From positions 129,037-193,036 of the forward strand of contig CACYYG010000002.1 in assembly GCA_902778535.1 (NCBI GenBank): a stretch of DNA of 64,000 nt. The letters are read 5' to 3'. Origin of the DNA: an uncultured Prevotellaceae bacterium (GTDB lineage Bacteria; Bacteroidota; Bacteroidia; Bacteroidales; Bacteroidaceae). The notes below the pieces were generated by a model. That model searched no databases. It was given only the letters and a program-made list of their open reading frames with translations, and had not been told where the DNA came from. Below are positions 1 through 8,849 of this stretch, piece by piece. Numbering within the stretch: the stretch's first letter is position 1; the number at the start of each line of letters is the position of its first letter. The translations under genes were made by a program, and so were the position numbers.

Positions 1-1278
1 GGCGGCGCCAAGTTTGCCAACAAAAACATCAAGTGGGAGACAACCATCACCCGCAACCTGGCAGCCGACATCTCGCTGTTCAACGGCCGCGTGACCATCA
101 CGCCCGAATACTATTGGTACACCACACGCGACCTGCTCTATGACTCCGACCTGGCCTCCGTGCTGGGCTACACCAGCCAGATGCAAAACATCGGCCAGGT
201 GACCAACCGAGGCTTCGACCTCAGCATCAACGGCGATATCCTACAGGGCAAGGACTACGTGCTGTCAGCCAACCTCAACTTCGGCTTCAACAAGAAGGTG
301 GTGGACAAGCTCAACGGCATCGACACCGAGATATGGGACACCAACGACCGCTGGGCAACAGCCTATCAAGACTACTGTCTGCGCGAAGGCGACGAGGTGG
401 GCCTCATCTACGGTTTCGTCTACGACGGTCTCTACCAGTTCGACGAGTTCTACTTCGACCCGCTGAACAACTACCAGGCCGTTCCCTGGGGCTCGGCAGC
501 AGCCGACAACGGCACATCGAAGAACATGGCTCCGCGTGAGGACGGCTACGTCACCGTCATCAACGACATCTCAGGCTCATCGAACAGCGGCATCGCCACC
601 CTGCCCGGCAAGCCCAAGTTCAAGGATCTGGACGGCGACGGACGCATCACCGAGAACGACCGCACCATCATCGGCAACACCAACCCGAAGATTCAGGGCG
701 GCTTCGGCCTGAGCGGCTCCTACAAGAACCTCGACTTCACGGCCAACTTCTCCTACATGCTCGACTTCGACATCAACAACGCCACGGCCTACGTGCTGTC
801 GGCATCGGAGGGCAACAAGAACAAGTTCAACAACGTGCTGGCCGAATTCAACGATGGCTGGCAATACAACGACATCGACGGCAGCATCACCGGCACTAAG
901 GGCGACATCCTCTACAAGTGCTACTACTCAGCCGACAAGAATGCCGTAGACATCTACAAGGAGGGCAACCCCAACCGCACACTGTGGAACCCCACCGACG
1001 TGACAAAGAAGCTCACACACTCCTACTTCATCGAGGACGGTTCCTTCCTGCGCTGCAACGACGTCACCGTGGGCTACACCCTGCCCGCAGACCTCACGAA
1101 GAAGTGGGGCATCTCGAAAGCACGTTTCTATGTCAGCGCCTCTAACCTGTTCATCATCACCGGTTACAGCGGCTACGACCCCGAGGTGGACATCCAGACA
1201 GGCCTCAAGCCCAGCATGGATATCAACCGCTATCCGCGTAACCGCAAGTTCGCCTTCGGTACTAACATCACGTTCTAA
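1..1278 (+). CDS. SusC-like TonB-dependent outer-membrane receptor, C-terminal part
   Basis: The reading frame is open from base 1, so the N-terminal plug and most of the gene lie upstream of the window; 425 residues are visible. The segment has the alternating aromatic/polar strands of a TonB-dependent barrel, a typical SusC stretch (IGQVTNRGFDLSI, later DLDGDGRITENDRTIIGNTNPK), and ends in a C-terminal aromatic residue (FGTNITF), as outer-membrane barrels do. It imports oligosaccharides across the outer membrane together with the SusD lipoprotein encoded 15 bp downstream. The substrate cannot be read from the receptor; the pectate lyase further on suggests pectin. Family assignment is firm. 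Confidence 0.93.
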   Translation, partial: GGAKFANKNIKWETTITRNLAADISLFNGRVTITPEYYWYTTRDLLYDSDLASVLGYTSQMQNIGQVTNRGFDLSINGDILQGKDYVLSANLNFGFNKKVVDKLNGIDTEIWDTNDRWATAYQDYCLREGDEVGLIYGFVYDGLYQFDEFYFDPLNNYQAVPWGSAAADNGTSKNMAPREDGYVTVINDISGSSNSGIATLPGKPKFKDLDGDGRITENDRTIIGNTNPKIQGGFGLSGSYKNLDFTANFSYMLDFDINNATAYVLSASEGNKNKFNNVLAEFNDGWQYNDIDGSITGTKGDILYKCYYSADKNAVDIYKEGNPNRTLWNPTDVTKKLTHSYFIEDGSFLRCNDVTVGYTLPADLTKKWGISKARFYVSASNLFIITGYSGYDPEVDIQTGLKPSMDINRYPRNRKFAFGTNITF

Positions 1279-1293
1279 AAAACAGAGACAGAT

Positions 1294-3444
1294 ATGAAAA
1301 TCAAGAATATTTTATTGACAGGTGTGGCAGCACTGACGATGGCGTCGTGCAACGACTACTTGGAGGTAGAGGCACCATCATCCTACACTGAGGAGTTTGT
1401 CTTCAGCATGAAGACCGAGGTGCAGCGCGCCCTCTACGGCGTCTACGCACAGGCTCTGAAGGGCGACCTCTACGGCAACATCTACCAGCGCAGCTTCGTG
1501 ATGAACAGCGATGTGGACATGATCATCAACAGCAGCAGTGCCCACGCTCACGACAGCTACTCACGCTTCGACTGCGACGACCAGGGCGGCGACCTCTACA
1601 AATACTGGACAGCTGCCTATAACCTCATCGAATACTGCAACAAGTTCATCACCTCAGCCGAGAGCTCCGACGTACGCTTCGTCAAGGATTCCAACGGCGA
1701 GTTTGAAGTGGACCAGAACGGCAACCGGCTGCTTGATGCCGACATCATGCAGTGGATAGGCGAGGCCAAATGTCTCCGCGCCATGGCCTATCACGACCTC
1801 GTGGTGTTCTTCGGCGATGTGCCCTTTATGTTCGAGCCCGCCAGCGTGCACGGCTCTGACTACGTGCCACCCGTGGCCGACCGCGAGACCATTCAGAAAG
1901 CACTGATTGAAGACCTGCAGAAAGCTGCTCCCTACATGACATCAACACAGACCGTCACCGTGGAACGCTGCTCGAAAGAGTTTGCACAGGGTCTCATCGC
2001 CCGCATCGCGCTCACTGCCGGCGGCTACTCGCTGCGTCCCAACAAGAACGATGCCAAGAGCTACGGCACCATGGAGCGCCCGCAGAACTGGCAGGAATAC
2101 TACCGCACAGCCATGGCCTATGCCGACTCTGTCATACAGAGCGGTACACACCAGCTGCGCATGAAGTATCAGGACGTATTCGTCAACGAGTGCAACTATC
2201 AGGTCATCAACAACGACGACCCCATCTTCGAGATTCCCTTCGCCAAGGAGTCGACAGGCAACACCGGCTACATTCAGGGTCCCACCTACAGTTCCTACGA
2301 AGGCAAGACCGTAGGCCCGTGGGGCGCCTGTTCGGGCAACGGACGCCTGAACGCCTTCTATCGCTTCCTGTTCCGCGACAACGACCTGCGCCGTGAGTTC
2401 ATCAACGGCCTGTGGTACTACTCCTACTTCACCGATGCCACTGGCGCACTGGCTGACACTGTCTACATCCGCCAGGACTACACCGTGCACAACAACAAGT
2501 GGTCGAAGCTATGGAGCAGCACCAGCAATGCACTGGGCGAAATCACCACCGGTTCCACTGGCATCAACTATCCCTACATGCGATACGCCGACGTGCTGCT
2601 GATGTATGCCGAGACAGCCAACGAGCTGAACGGCGGCCCCACAGACAAGGCAGTGGAATGTCTGCAGAGCGTTCATGCCCGTGCCTTTGAAGACGGCGAC
2701 CCCGACTTCATCTCTCAGGCACAGGGCTCGAAGGAATCTTTCCAGAAAGCTGTCATGGACGAGCGCAAATGGGAGTTTGCCGGCGAGAACATGCGCTGGC
2801 GCGACCTCGTGCGCACCAACACCTACGCCGAGGAGCTGGTCTACAGCTTCCTGCGCTACTATTCCGTGGGCATGCAGAACGCCGGCAGCGCTACTGGCTA
2901 TGAGGATGCCATCAACATGCACGATGGCTACACCGTCGACAATGGCTATATCGACAACCTGCCCGAGCGTATCTATTACCACCAGTACGGCATTGACGAG
3001 GTAAACGCCTACGGACTGCGCATGTACCGTGCACAGCTCTACGGCTACAAGGTAAGCGACGACGGAACGGTCACGCAGATGTATCCCAACCAGTCGCTGA
3101 AGAGCCTCCGCATCTATAACGCCTACAAGCCTGCCTCACAGCCTGTGACCAGCGCCATCACCCGTGGCGGCTTTGCTGCCCAAGCCTGGAACTTCGCCGA
3201 CTTCTACCAGTGGGGCGACCAGAACACCGGCACGCCGAAGAATGAGTGCAAGTACAGCTACTACGGCTTTATCCGCTGCGACGACGGCGGCAACCTCTGG
3301 ATAATCCGCAACGGTGTGCAGGAGCAGTTCCCGTCGAACATTCCCGACGCCAGCACACTGCCTGTCGTTCGCTACATTCTCCCCTACCCCAACCTGGCCA
3401 TCCAGCGCTCAGCAGGAGCCTATAAGAACTATTACGGCTATTAA
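1294..3444 (+). CDS. SusD-like glycan-binding lipoprotein (RagB/SusD family)
   Basis: The protein has 716 residues with a lipoprotein signal and a lipobox (TMASC, Cys19), so it should sit on the cell surface capping the SusC barrel. The N-terminal NDYLEVEAPSSYTEE and the helical TPR-like region with AKCLRAMAYHDLVVFFGDVP are hallmark SusD features, as is the late YPYMRYADVLLMYAETANEL segment and the DERKWEFAGENMRWRDLVR motif. It is longer than many SusD proteins (about 550 residues); the extra length is in the C-terminal third. It lies 15 bp after the SusC gene and is certainly co-transcribed with it. Confidence 0.95.
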   Translation: MKIKNILLTGVAALTMASCNDYLEVEAPSSYTEEFVFSMKTEVQRALYGVYAQALKGDLYGNIYQRSFVMNSDVDMIINSSSAHAHDSYSRFDCDDQGGDLYKYWTAAYNLIEYCNKFITSAESSDVRFVKDSNGEFEVDQNGNRLLDADIMQWIGEAKCLRAMAYHDLVVFFGDVPFMFEPASVHGSDYVPPVADRETIQKALIEDLQKAAPYMTSTQTVTVERCSKEFAQGLIARIALTAGGYSLRPNKNDAKSYGTMERPQNWQEYYRTAMAYADSVIQSGTHQLRMKYQDVFVNECNYQVINNDDPIFEIPFAKESTGNTGYIQGPTYSSYEGKTVGPWGACSGNGRLNAFYRFLFRDNDLRREFINGLWYYSYFTDATGALADTVYIRQDYTVHNNKWSKLWSSTSNALGEITTGSTGINYPYMRYADVLLMYAETANELNGGPTDKAVECLQSVHARAFEDGDPDFISQAQGSKESFQKAVMDERKWEFAGENMRWRDLVRTNTYAEELVYSFLRYYSVGMQNAGSATGYEDAINMHDGYTVDNGYIDNLPERIYYHQYGIDEVNAYGLRMYRAQLYGYKVSDDGTVTQMYPNQSLKSLRIYNAYKPASQPVTSAITRGGFAAQAWNFADFYQWGDQNTGTPKNECKYSYYGFIRCDDGGNLWIIRNGVQEQFPSNIPDASTLPVVRYILPYPNLAIQRSAGAYKNYYGY

Positions 3445-3456
3445 AATATTACGACC

Positions 3457-5835
3457 ATGAAAAAGATACTCAATAGCATTATGCTCCTTTTCCTCGCAGG
3501 CACCTCAGCCCTGATGGTTTCCTGCAAGGACGATGACGACGCAGCTCCCGGCACCGACCGCGAGTTTATGACCATGTTCATCTGCGACAACACGCGCGGC
3601 AAGGGCTCCGACTATCCCTATAACAGCGGACTCGACGCTGCCTACCCCCACGGCAACTCCATCCACCTCTACTGGTATGGCGTGGATGACTGCGCCGGCT
3701 ATCAGGTGCAAATGGCACTGCAGCCCAAGGTATCCGGCGGTAGCGATGCCTGGGCTCGCATACAGGGCACCAGCGACTTGCTCGTTGACACCATCGTAGG
3801 CCCGAAGGTGCTCGACCTGCTCATCAAGGACCAGCAGTACAGCACCAGCTACCGTTTCGCCATCCGTGCACTGTCAAAGAAGGACAAGAACATCAAGGGC
3901 GATGAGAGCACCTTTGCCCACGCCTCCAATTGGTACGGTCACGGCAACGGACGCCAATGGCAGGAATACCTCGGAGTAGACACCAAGGACCGCTACCCAA
4001 CGCCCTATGCCGTCTATGTGAACCAGGCCGAGACCACCGAGGAGACCATGCACGTCTACCTCAACTCAACGGTGAAAAAGGCTATGGGCTATGCCGAAGA
4101 TGCAACCATCACCAGCGAAGAAGACCTCGACAAGCTGGAGTCCTACTATGAGAACTTCAACATCGACGAGAACGGCAACCTGGGCTACTCCATCCTCACC
4201 GTGTCGCCCTCGCCCAACAACCCCAACTCTTCCGTGGGCGAGAAATGGAAGCGTTATCAGATTACACAGGAGGACCGCGAGCGCGGCTACGTCGTCGTCG
4301 ACGGTTTGACGGCCAACTCGGTCTACGTCATCGACGTCATCGACCCCCGTGTGCCCGTGGCCATCGATGCCAAGTACAACACCTGCACCGCACGCAGCGA
4401 CGGACAGCCCGGTGAACCCATCCTCCTGGAACACGCCGCCCTGCTGGCCACGCAGAATCAGGGCACACTGCCCAATAATGATGCTTACAATCGTGCTGAC
4501 GTCTATGCACGTGCTGCCGAGTTCAACGCAGCTCCACTGACGCCAACACTCTACGACTTCATCTCAAACACCAACTACGCTGAAGGTCAGACATTCCTGC
4601 TGGAAGGCGGCAAGACCTACTATCTGGACGGCAACGACATCACCTGTAAGGGCTTCACCCTGCGCACCGACCCCGCCGACGTAGCACAAGGCAAGCGTGC
4701 CCGCGTCATCAGTGGCATCGGTAAGGGCTCGAACTTCTCACAGGGTGTCAACGGTGAGCAGTGGAACGGATGCCCCTACTCCATGTTCACCTTCGGACGT
4801 TCACCGGAAGCTGGTGAGGGCGGCGAAATCTACATGAAGAAGCTCGCCTTCTACGACATCGACTTCGACAATCCCCTGTGCTACAACTATGGCGACCAAC
4901 AGGCCGGCGCAGGAAGTCCTACCGGTAACTACTTCTTCAACATGTTCAGCGACGGTATGGCCGTAACGCTCGACTCGCTCGTCATGGAGAACTGCTCGTT
5001 CAAGCGCCTGGTGCGCGGATTCATCCGTGAGCAGGGCCCGAACTACAAGGTGTGGAACCATGTGCTCATCAAGAACAACCTGTTCCTTGACTGCGGCTAC
5101 TACAACCAGGGCGCAGGCGGCTATTGCTGGGTGGCAGGCATCAACCAGCCCGGTTCGAACCTCTACAAGGACTTCAAGGTTGTAGAGAACACGTTCTTCG
5201 ACAGTCCCTTCCCTGCCTTCTTCAGCGAGGAGAACACCAACAACCGCCGCGACAACGGTCCGTGGATCATCACATTCTCGAACAACACGCTCGTCAACTT
5301 CAACACGCGTGCCAACGGTGCCATCTTCAAGATGCGTGACCTGCCAGACGGCTCGGTCTACAACGTTGAGAACAACCTCTTCGTACTCTGCAAAAAGGCC
5401 GGCGACCAGCGCGTGCTCGCCATGTGGGGCGCCGACATCCGCAACACGCAGTCTAACGCCGACGGTTCCGCAGGCAAGGTGACCCTGAACTTCCGCAACA
5501 ACTGGTCGACCAACAACGACCTGACCAACGGCTCCATCTTCAGCGCCAACGCATGGACGGCCACAAGCAACAACTTCGGTAAGCTCGTCAAGGATGGCAA
5601 CGCCACGCTGAACGGTACGTTAGAGGTGCAAGTGGCCAACATCTCGGCCACCGAGCTTATGGAGCAGCCCTGCCCGCCCTACGTAGCCGCCACGGCCAAC
5701 GATGTGAACATGCACCGTGCTGATGCCCTTGACGGTACTGCCACAACGGAGTTCAATGTCAACCTCTACTTCAAGAACACCAGCAACGACATCTACAGCA
5801 ACAATGTAGGTGCAGCACGCTGGCGCAACAAGTAA
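3457..5835 (+). CDS. Surface lipoprotein with fibronectin-like N-terminus and DUF4957/DUF5123-type beta-helix
   Basis: The 792-residue protein has a lipoprotein signal with Cys23 followed by KDDDD, an acidic stretch resembling the Bacteroidetes surface-export signal. The first ~300 residues look like one or two beta-sandwich domains; the rest (from about LLEGGKTYYLDGNDITCKGF) reads as a right-handed parallel beta-helix with repeated N-rich turns. This arrangement is known from proteins that follow SusC/SusD in pectin-type utilisation loci and are annotated DUF4957/DUF5123. A glycan-binding role is likely; lyase activity is possible but no catalytic residues can be named. It lies 12 bp after susD in the same operon. 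Confidence 0.72.
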   Translation: MKKILNSIMLLFLAGTSALMVSCKDDDDAAPGTDREFMTMFICDNTRGKGSDYPYNSGLDAAYPHGNSIHLYWYGVDDCAGYQVQMALQPKVSGGSDAWARIQGTSDLLVDTIVGPKVLDLLIKDQQYSTSYRFAIRALSKKDKNIKGDESTFAHASNWYGHGNGRQWQEYLGVDTKDRYPTPYAVYVNQAETTEETMHVYLNSTVKKAMGYAEDATITSEEDLDKLESYYENFNIDENGNLGYSILTVSPSPNNPNSSVGEKWKRYQITQEDRERGYVVVDGLTANSVYVIDVIDPRVPVAIDAKYNTCTARSDGQPGEPILLEHAALLATQNQGTLPNNDAYNRADVYARAAEFNAAPLTPTLYDFISNTNYAEGQTFLLEGGKTYYLDGNDITCKGFTLRTDPADVAQGKRARVISGIGKGSNFSQGVNGEQWNGCPYSMFTFGRSPEAGEGGEIYMKKLAFYDIDFDNPLCYNYGDQQAGAGSPTGNYFFNMFSDGMAVTLDSLVMENCSFKRLVRGFIREQGPNYKVWNHVLIKNNLFLDCGYYNQGAGGYCWVAGINQPGSNLYKDFKVVENTFFDSPFPAFFSEENTNNRRDNGPWIITFSNNTLVNFNTRANGAIFKMRDLPDGSVYNVENNLFVLCKKAGDQRVLAMWGADIRNTQSNADGSAGKVTLNFRNNWSTNNDLTNGSIFSANAWTATSNNFGKLVKDGNATLNGTLEVQVANISATELMEQPCPPYVAATANDVNMHRADALDGTATTEFNVNLYFKNTSNDIYSNNVGAARWRNK

Positions 5836-5861
5836 TTCTTTTGACAACGCAATCTTAACGA

Positions 5862-6401
5862 ATGAAACGTATGAAGATATTTAGCAAAACAACGGTTATT
5901 GGTCTATGTTTATTGGCCTTTGGCGCAATAAGCTTCACCTCCTGCGACGACGCCAACGAGTATGACGATGCCAACACCGACAACCCATCGTGGGTGACAG
6001 GCTATACCGACTCACTCAAGATAACCCATCCTCAGTCACTGGCCGGCACCCACTGGGTGCGCGGCACAGGACTGAAGAAGAACGCCTACGGACAGGAAGT
6101 GCAGGGCTTCGTAGAGAGCCTCAACTTTGTCAGTGCCGACAGCGTGGCCGTAAAGATGAGCGAGGGCACCACCTCGGGCACCTGGGTAGACGAGTCGAAC
6201 ACTGAGTTCCTGCCTTATTACGAGTACACCTACTCTGAGACGACAGGAAGCTTTGAAATCCTGAAGCGCGTGGTGGACGACCGAGGCGCCGTTTCAAAGT
6301 CAGCCATCTTCACTGGCGTGGCTGTCAGCGGTAGCCGTGAGGTCATCACCGTTGCTCATTTTGGCGACACACCAGTTCAATCTTACCTCGTAAAACAGTA
6401 G
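5862..6401 (+). CDS. Small PUL-associated lipoprotein of unknown function
   Basis: The product has 179 residues with a lipoprotein signal peptide and Cys28 (SFTSC) followed by acidic residues. An alternative start at Met4 (5871) would give the same mature protein. The body is predicted mostly beta and contains no motif I recognise. It is the last gene of the susCD operon: 26 bp after the preceding gene and followed by a strong terminator. Its position suggests an accessory surface protein for the same glycan; nothing in the sequence gives a more precise role. Confidence 0.7.
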   Translation: MKRMKIFSKTTVIGLCLLAFGAISFTSCDDANEYDDANTDNPSWVTGYTDSLKITHPQSLAGTHWVRGTGLKKNAYGQEVQGFVESLNFVSADSVAVKMSEGTTSGTWVDESNTEFLPYYEYTYSETTGSFEILKRVVDDRGAVSKSAIFTGVAVSGSREVITVAHFGDTPVQSYLVKQ

Positions 6402-6414
6402 AAAGAATTAAAAA

Positions 6415-6460
6415 AGACAAAAAACGGAAACAGCTCCGTGCTTTTTTCCGTTTTTTGTCT
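6415..6460. terminator. Strong terminator after the susCD operon
   Basis: A 16-bp perfect inverted repeat (6415-6430 and 6445-6460, arm AGACAAAAAACGGAAA) closes a 14-nt loop. The A-rich left arm and T-rich right arm allow it to work in both directions. It separates the lipoprotein gene from the independently promoted gene at 6545. Confidence 0.85.
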
Positions 6461-6480
6461 GATTCTTACAAAAAAAACTG

Positions 6481-6488
6481 TATCTTTG
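6481..6488 (+). promoter_or_regulatory. Promoter -7 element TATCTTTG for the gene at 6545
   Basis: TATCTTTG matches the Bacteroidetes -7 consensus TANNTTTG and lies 57 bp before the ATG. A TTTG at 6454-6457 is 23 nt upstream, slightly further than the usual 19-21 nt, so the -33 half is weak. Confidence 0.6.
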
Positions 6489-6544
6489 CAACGAATTAAC
6501 AACCAAACAATAAAAACGTTTTACTAACTCAATTATTTGTAATT

Positions 6545-8773
6545 ATGAAAAAAATCTTTACTCTTGCATTAGCCCTTATCGGGCTCGCCGGCGTTGCCAA
6601 GGCAGCAAACGTCGACGACATTGCTGTTTGCAAGCACAGCTATGTGCTTGTCTGCGATGAAGTGACAAACAACGGTACCGTAAAGCCCGACAAGAACACA
6701 CTCGTCGGCAATGGTTTCGTTCTTCTTTTTGGCTCTGACGCCCAAAAATCTGTCAGCAATGGAAAGGGAAGCGTTGACCTCTCTACTGTCGATGGTGAGA
6801 TTGTGACTGAGGATATTGCTGCTAAGTACGGCGAGTATGGCAAGCACCTGAACTCTTTGCGTCTGAAGAACCTTCAGGACATGTTTGTGATGAAGTTGAC
6901 AGCCAAGTCTAAACTGATCATCTTCTTCAATGGCCAGAATAAGACTGGTGCAGCTGCTCGTTATCCGAAAATCGCCACAGACGAAAAGCTGGAGAATGCT
7001 CTTAATGCCGGTCCGACGGATGATACGCCCGCAGTTGGAGTGCAGAGATTGGAATTTGTGGTTCCAGATGACGGCACCTACTATGTGGGATCATACAACG
7101 GCGACATTTATGTCAGCTACGTTATCGTCGAGGCCAACGAGGCTCCTGGCACACCGTCAGTAAAGGTAGGCGACCAGACCTACGAAGGCGGCCTGTGGTT
7201 CCGCGAGGTGACCTGTAAGGCCAATGATGCTACCGAGGAAGGCTCTGATGAGAAGATTCCCACCATCGTGACCTACACCACCGACGGCACCATGCCTACA
7301 GCAGCCAGCCCCGTCTACACCCAGCCCATCAAGTGCTACAAGGACATGACCGTGAAGTTCCAGGCTTTCCTGGACTTTGGCGACGGCAAGGCCAATGCTG
7401 ACTTCATCTGCGACGGTGCCGACAACGAGGGCATCGTGAGCTTCAGCTTTGACGCTCCTGCCATCGAGGCCGATGGTGCTACATTCACCATCAATTCTCC
7501 CTATGCTGAGCAGAACGGCACCAACTTCTACAAGCTGAACGGCGGTGAAGAAGTGCAGGGCAACGGCACCACACTGTCCGAAAGCGCCACTGTAACCGCC
7601 TTCACGAAAATCGCAAATGGCGAATATGCCACATTCACCTCAAAGAGCACTTTGAAGGATGTCTATGTGCTGAACCCCATCAAGGAGAAGAAGGTCATTG
7701 CCGTAACCGCTGGCGAGGCTGTGCTTGACGAGGAAGCTACTGCCACCTCCACCACAGGTGAGGTATACAAAGTAGAAGGCGGAGAGATTAGTGCTGAAAA
7801 GTCGGACTTCTTCGTAAAGAATCTTACTTTCAAGGCAGAGAAGAATGCTGACTATCAGGTGCCCGTAGGACAGGAAGTGTACATCCAGATGAGCAACACC
7901 AACATCACCTTCTTCGTGGCAGAGGGCGACTCCGTTGACGTGAAGGTTATCTGCACGAAGAATTCTTGTAAGAACATTGATGCCGACGATGCCGAGGATG
8001 GTTCACAGGTGAATGATCGCAAGTGCTTTGTAAACGTAAGCGGAACGAATTACTGCCTGAAGGATGAAGAGGGCAACGAGACAAACGACCTGAAGCTTTA
8101 TCCCAATGCCAATGAGTTCTCATTCGGTCTGAAGGGTGCCGAGGGCGGCAGCTACTTCACCTTCCAGAAGTATTCTGGCACTGGCAACATCATGATCTCC
8201 AGCATCGAGTTTACACCTGCTGCTGCAGAGCCCGCCGAGACCGAGACTGTGCTGTGGGAGGGCAATGCCCTCGTCAACGGATGGGCCGATCAGCCCTTCT
8301 TCCTCAGCGATGGCGGCAAGGAACTGACCGACAATAACGCCAAGGCCGGCGACCGTATCCGCATCTACGCCTCCGCTCCCGCCAACACCTGGCAGGTAGA
8401 GCTGTTCAACGGACACTGGGAAAGCATGGTGGAACGCTTCTCGGCTGTCGCACTCACCGAGGAGGACGGCTCACCTCGTGAGTCATCCATATTCGACCTT
8501 GATGCACTGGGCTACTTCGAGTATACCATCACCGACACGTTCCTCACCACGAATACCGTGGCTCAGGGATGGGGTGGCACTTTCCTGCTTAATGGTGACG
8601 GCAACCTCACTGTGACGAAGGTTACGCTCGTTCAGGGTGGTGCCTCTGGCATTGAGACCATTAAGGCTGTCAACGTCAAGAACGGTGCTGTCTACAACCT
8701 CTCCGGCCAGAAGGTGGACGCCAGCTACAAGGGCGTGGTCATCAAGAACGGCAAGAAGATGCTGCAGAAATAA
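6545..8773 (+). CDS. Secreted protein with chitobiase/hexosaminidase C-terminal-like domain and C-terminal sorting motif
   Basis: The 742-residue protein starts with a Sec signal peptide (cleavage near VAKA-A). Around residues 200-290 a domain of the chitobiase C-terminal type is visible (VTYTTDGTMPTAASPVYTQP). The C-terminus, VYNLSGQKVDASYKGVVIKNGKKMLQK in part, is the recurring Bacteroidales pattern of extracellular proteins (YxLxGQxV followed by KGxxIxNGKKxxxK). No catalytic domain is recognisable, so it is probably a surface-associated or secreted accessory protein. It has its own promoter and sits 76 bp before the pectate lyase gene, separated from it by a terminator-like hairpin. Confidence 0.65.
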   Translation: MKKIFTLALALIGLAGVAKAANVDDIAVCKHSYVLVCDEVTNNGTVKPDKNTLVGNGFVLLFGSDAQKSVSNGKGSVDLSTVDGEIVTEDIAAKYGEYGKHLNSLRLKNLQDMFVMKLTAKSKLIIFFNGQNKTGAAARYPKIATDEKLENALNAGPTDDTPAVGVQRLEFVVPDDGTYYVGSYNGDIYVSYVIVEANEAPGTPSVKVGDQTYEGGLWFREVTCKANDATEEGSDEKIPTIVTYTTDGTMPTAASPVYTQPIKCYKDMTVKFQAFLDFGDGKANADFICDGADNEGIVSFSFDAPAIEADGATFTINSPYAEQNGTNFYKLNGGEEVQGNGTTLSESATVTAFTKIANGEYATFTSKSTLKDVYVLNPIKEKKVIAVTAGEAVLDEEATATSTTGEVYKVEGGEISAEKSDFFVKNLTFKAEKNADYQVPVGQEVYIQMSNTNITFFVAEGDSVDVKVICTKNSCKNIDADDAEDGSQVNDRKCFVNVSGTNYCLKDEEGNETNDLKLYPNANEFSFGLKGAEGGSYFTFQKYSGTGNIMISSIEFTPAAAEPAETETVLWEGNALVNGWADQPFFLSDGGKELTDNNAKAGDRIRIYASAPANTWQVELFNGHWESMVERFSAVALTEEDGSPRESSIFDLDALGYFEYTITDTFLTTNTVAQGWGGTFLLNGDGNLTVTKVTLVQGGASGIETIKAVNVKNGAVYNLSGQKVDASYKGVVIKNGKKMLQK

Positions 8774-8799
8774 TTCCTGACAGTAAACACTATTCAGCT

Positions 8800-8833
8800 C
8801 CCCGGCGGCTTCAACAGCCGTCGGGGATTTTTT
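8800..8833 (+). terminator. Rho-independent terminator between the gene at 6545 and the pectate lyase gene
   Basis: A GC-rich hairpin (CCCCGGCGGCT / AGCCGTCGGGG, one G-T pair, loop TCAAC) at 8800-8826 is followed by a run of six T at 8828-8833. It lies 27 bp after the stop and only 17 bp before the next ATG, so it may act as partial attenuation rather than a complete stop. Confidence 0.8.
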
Positions 8834-8849
8834 ATTCCAACTGAAACAG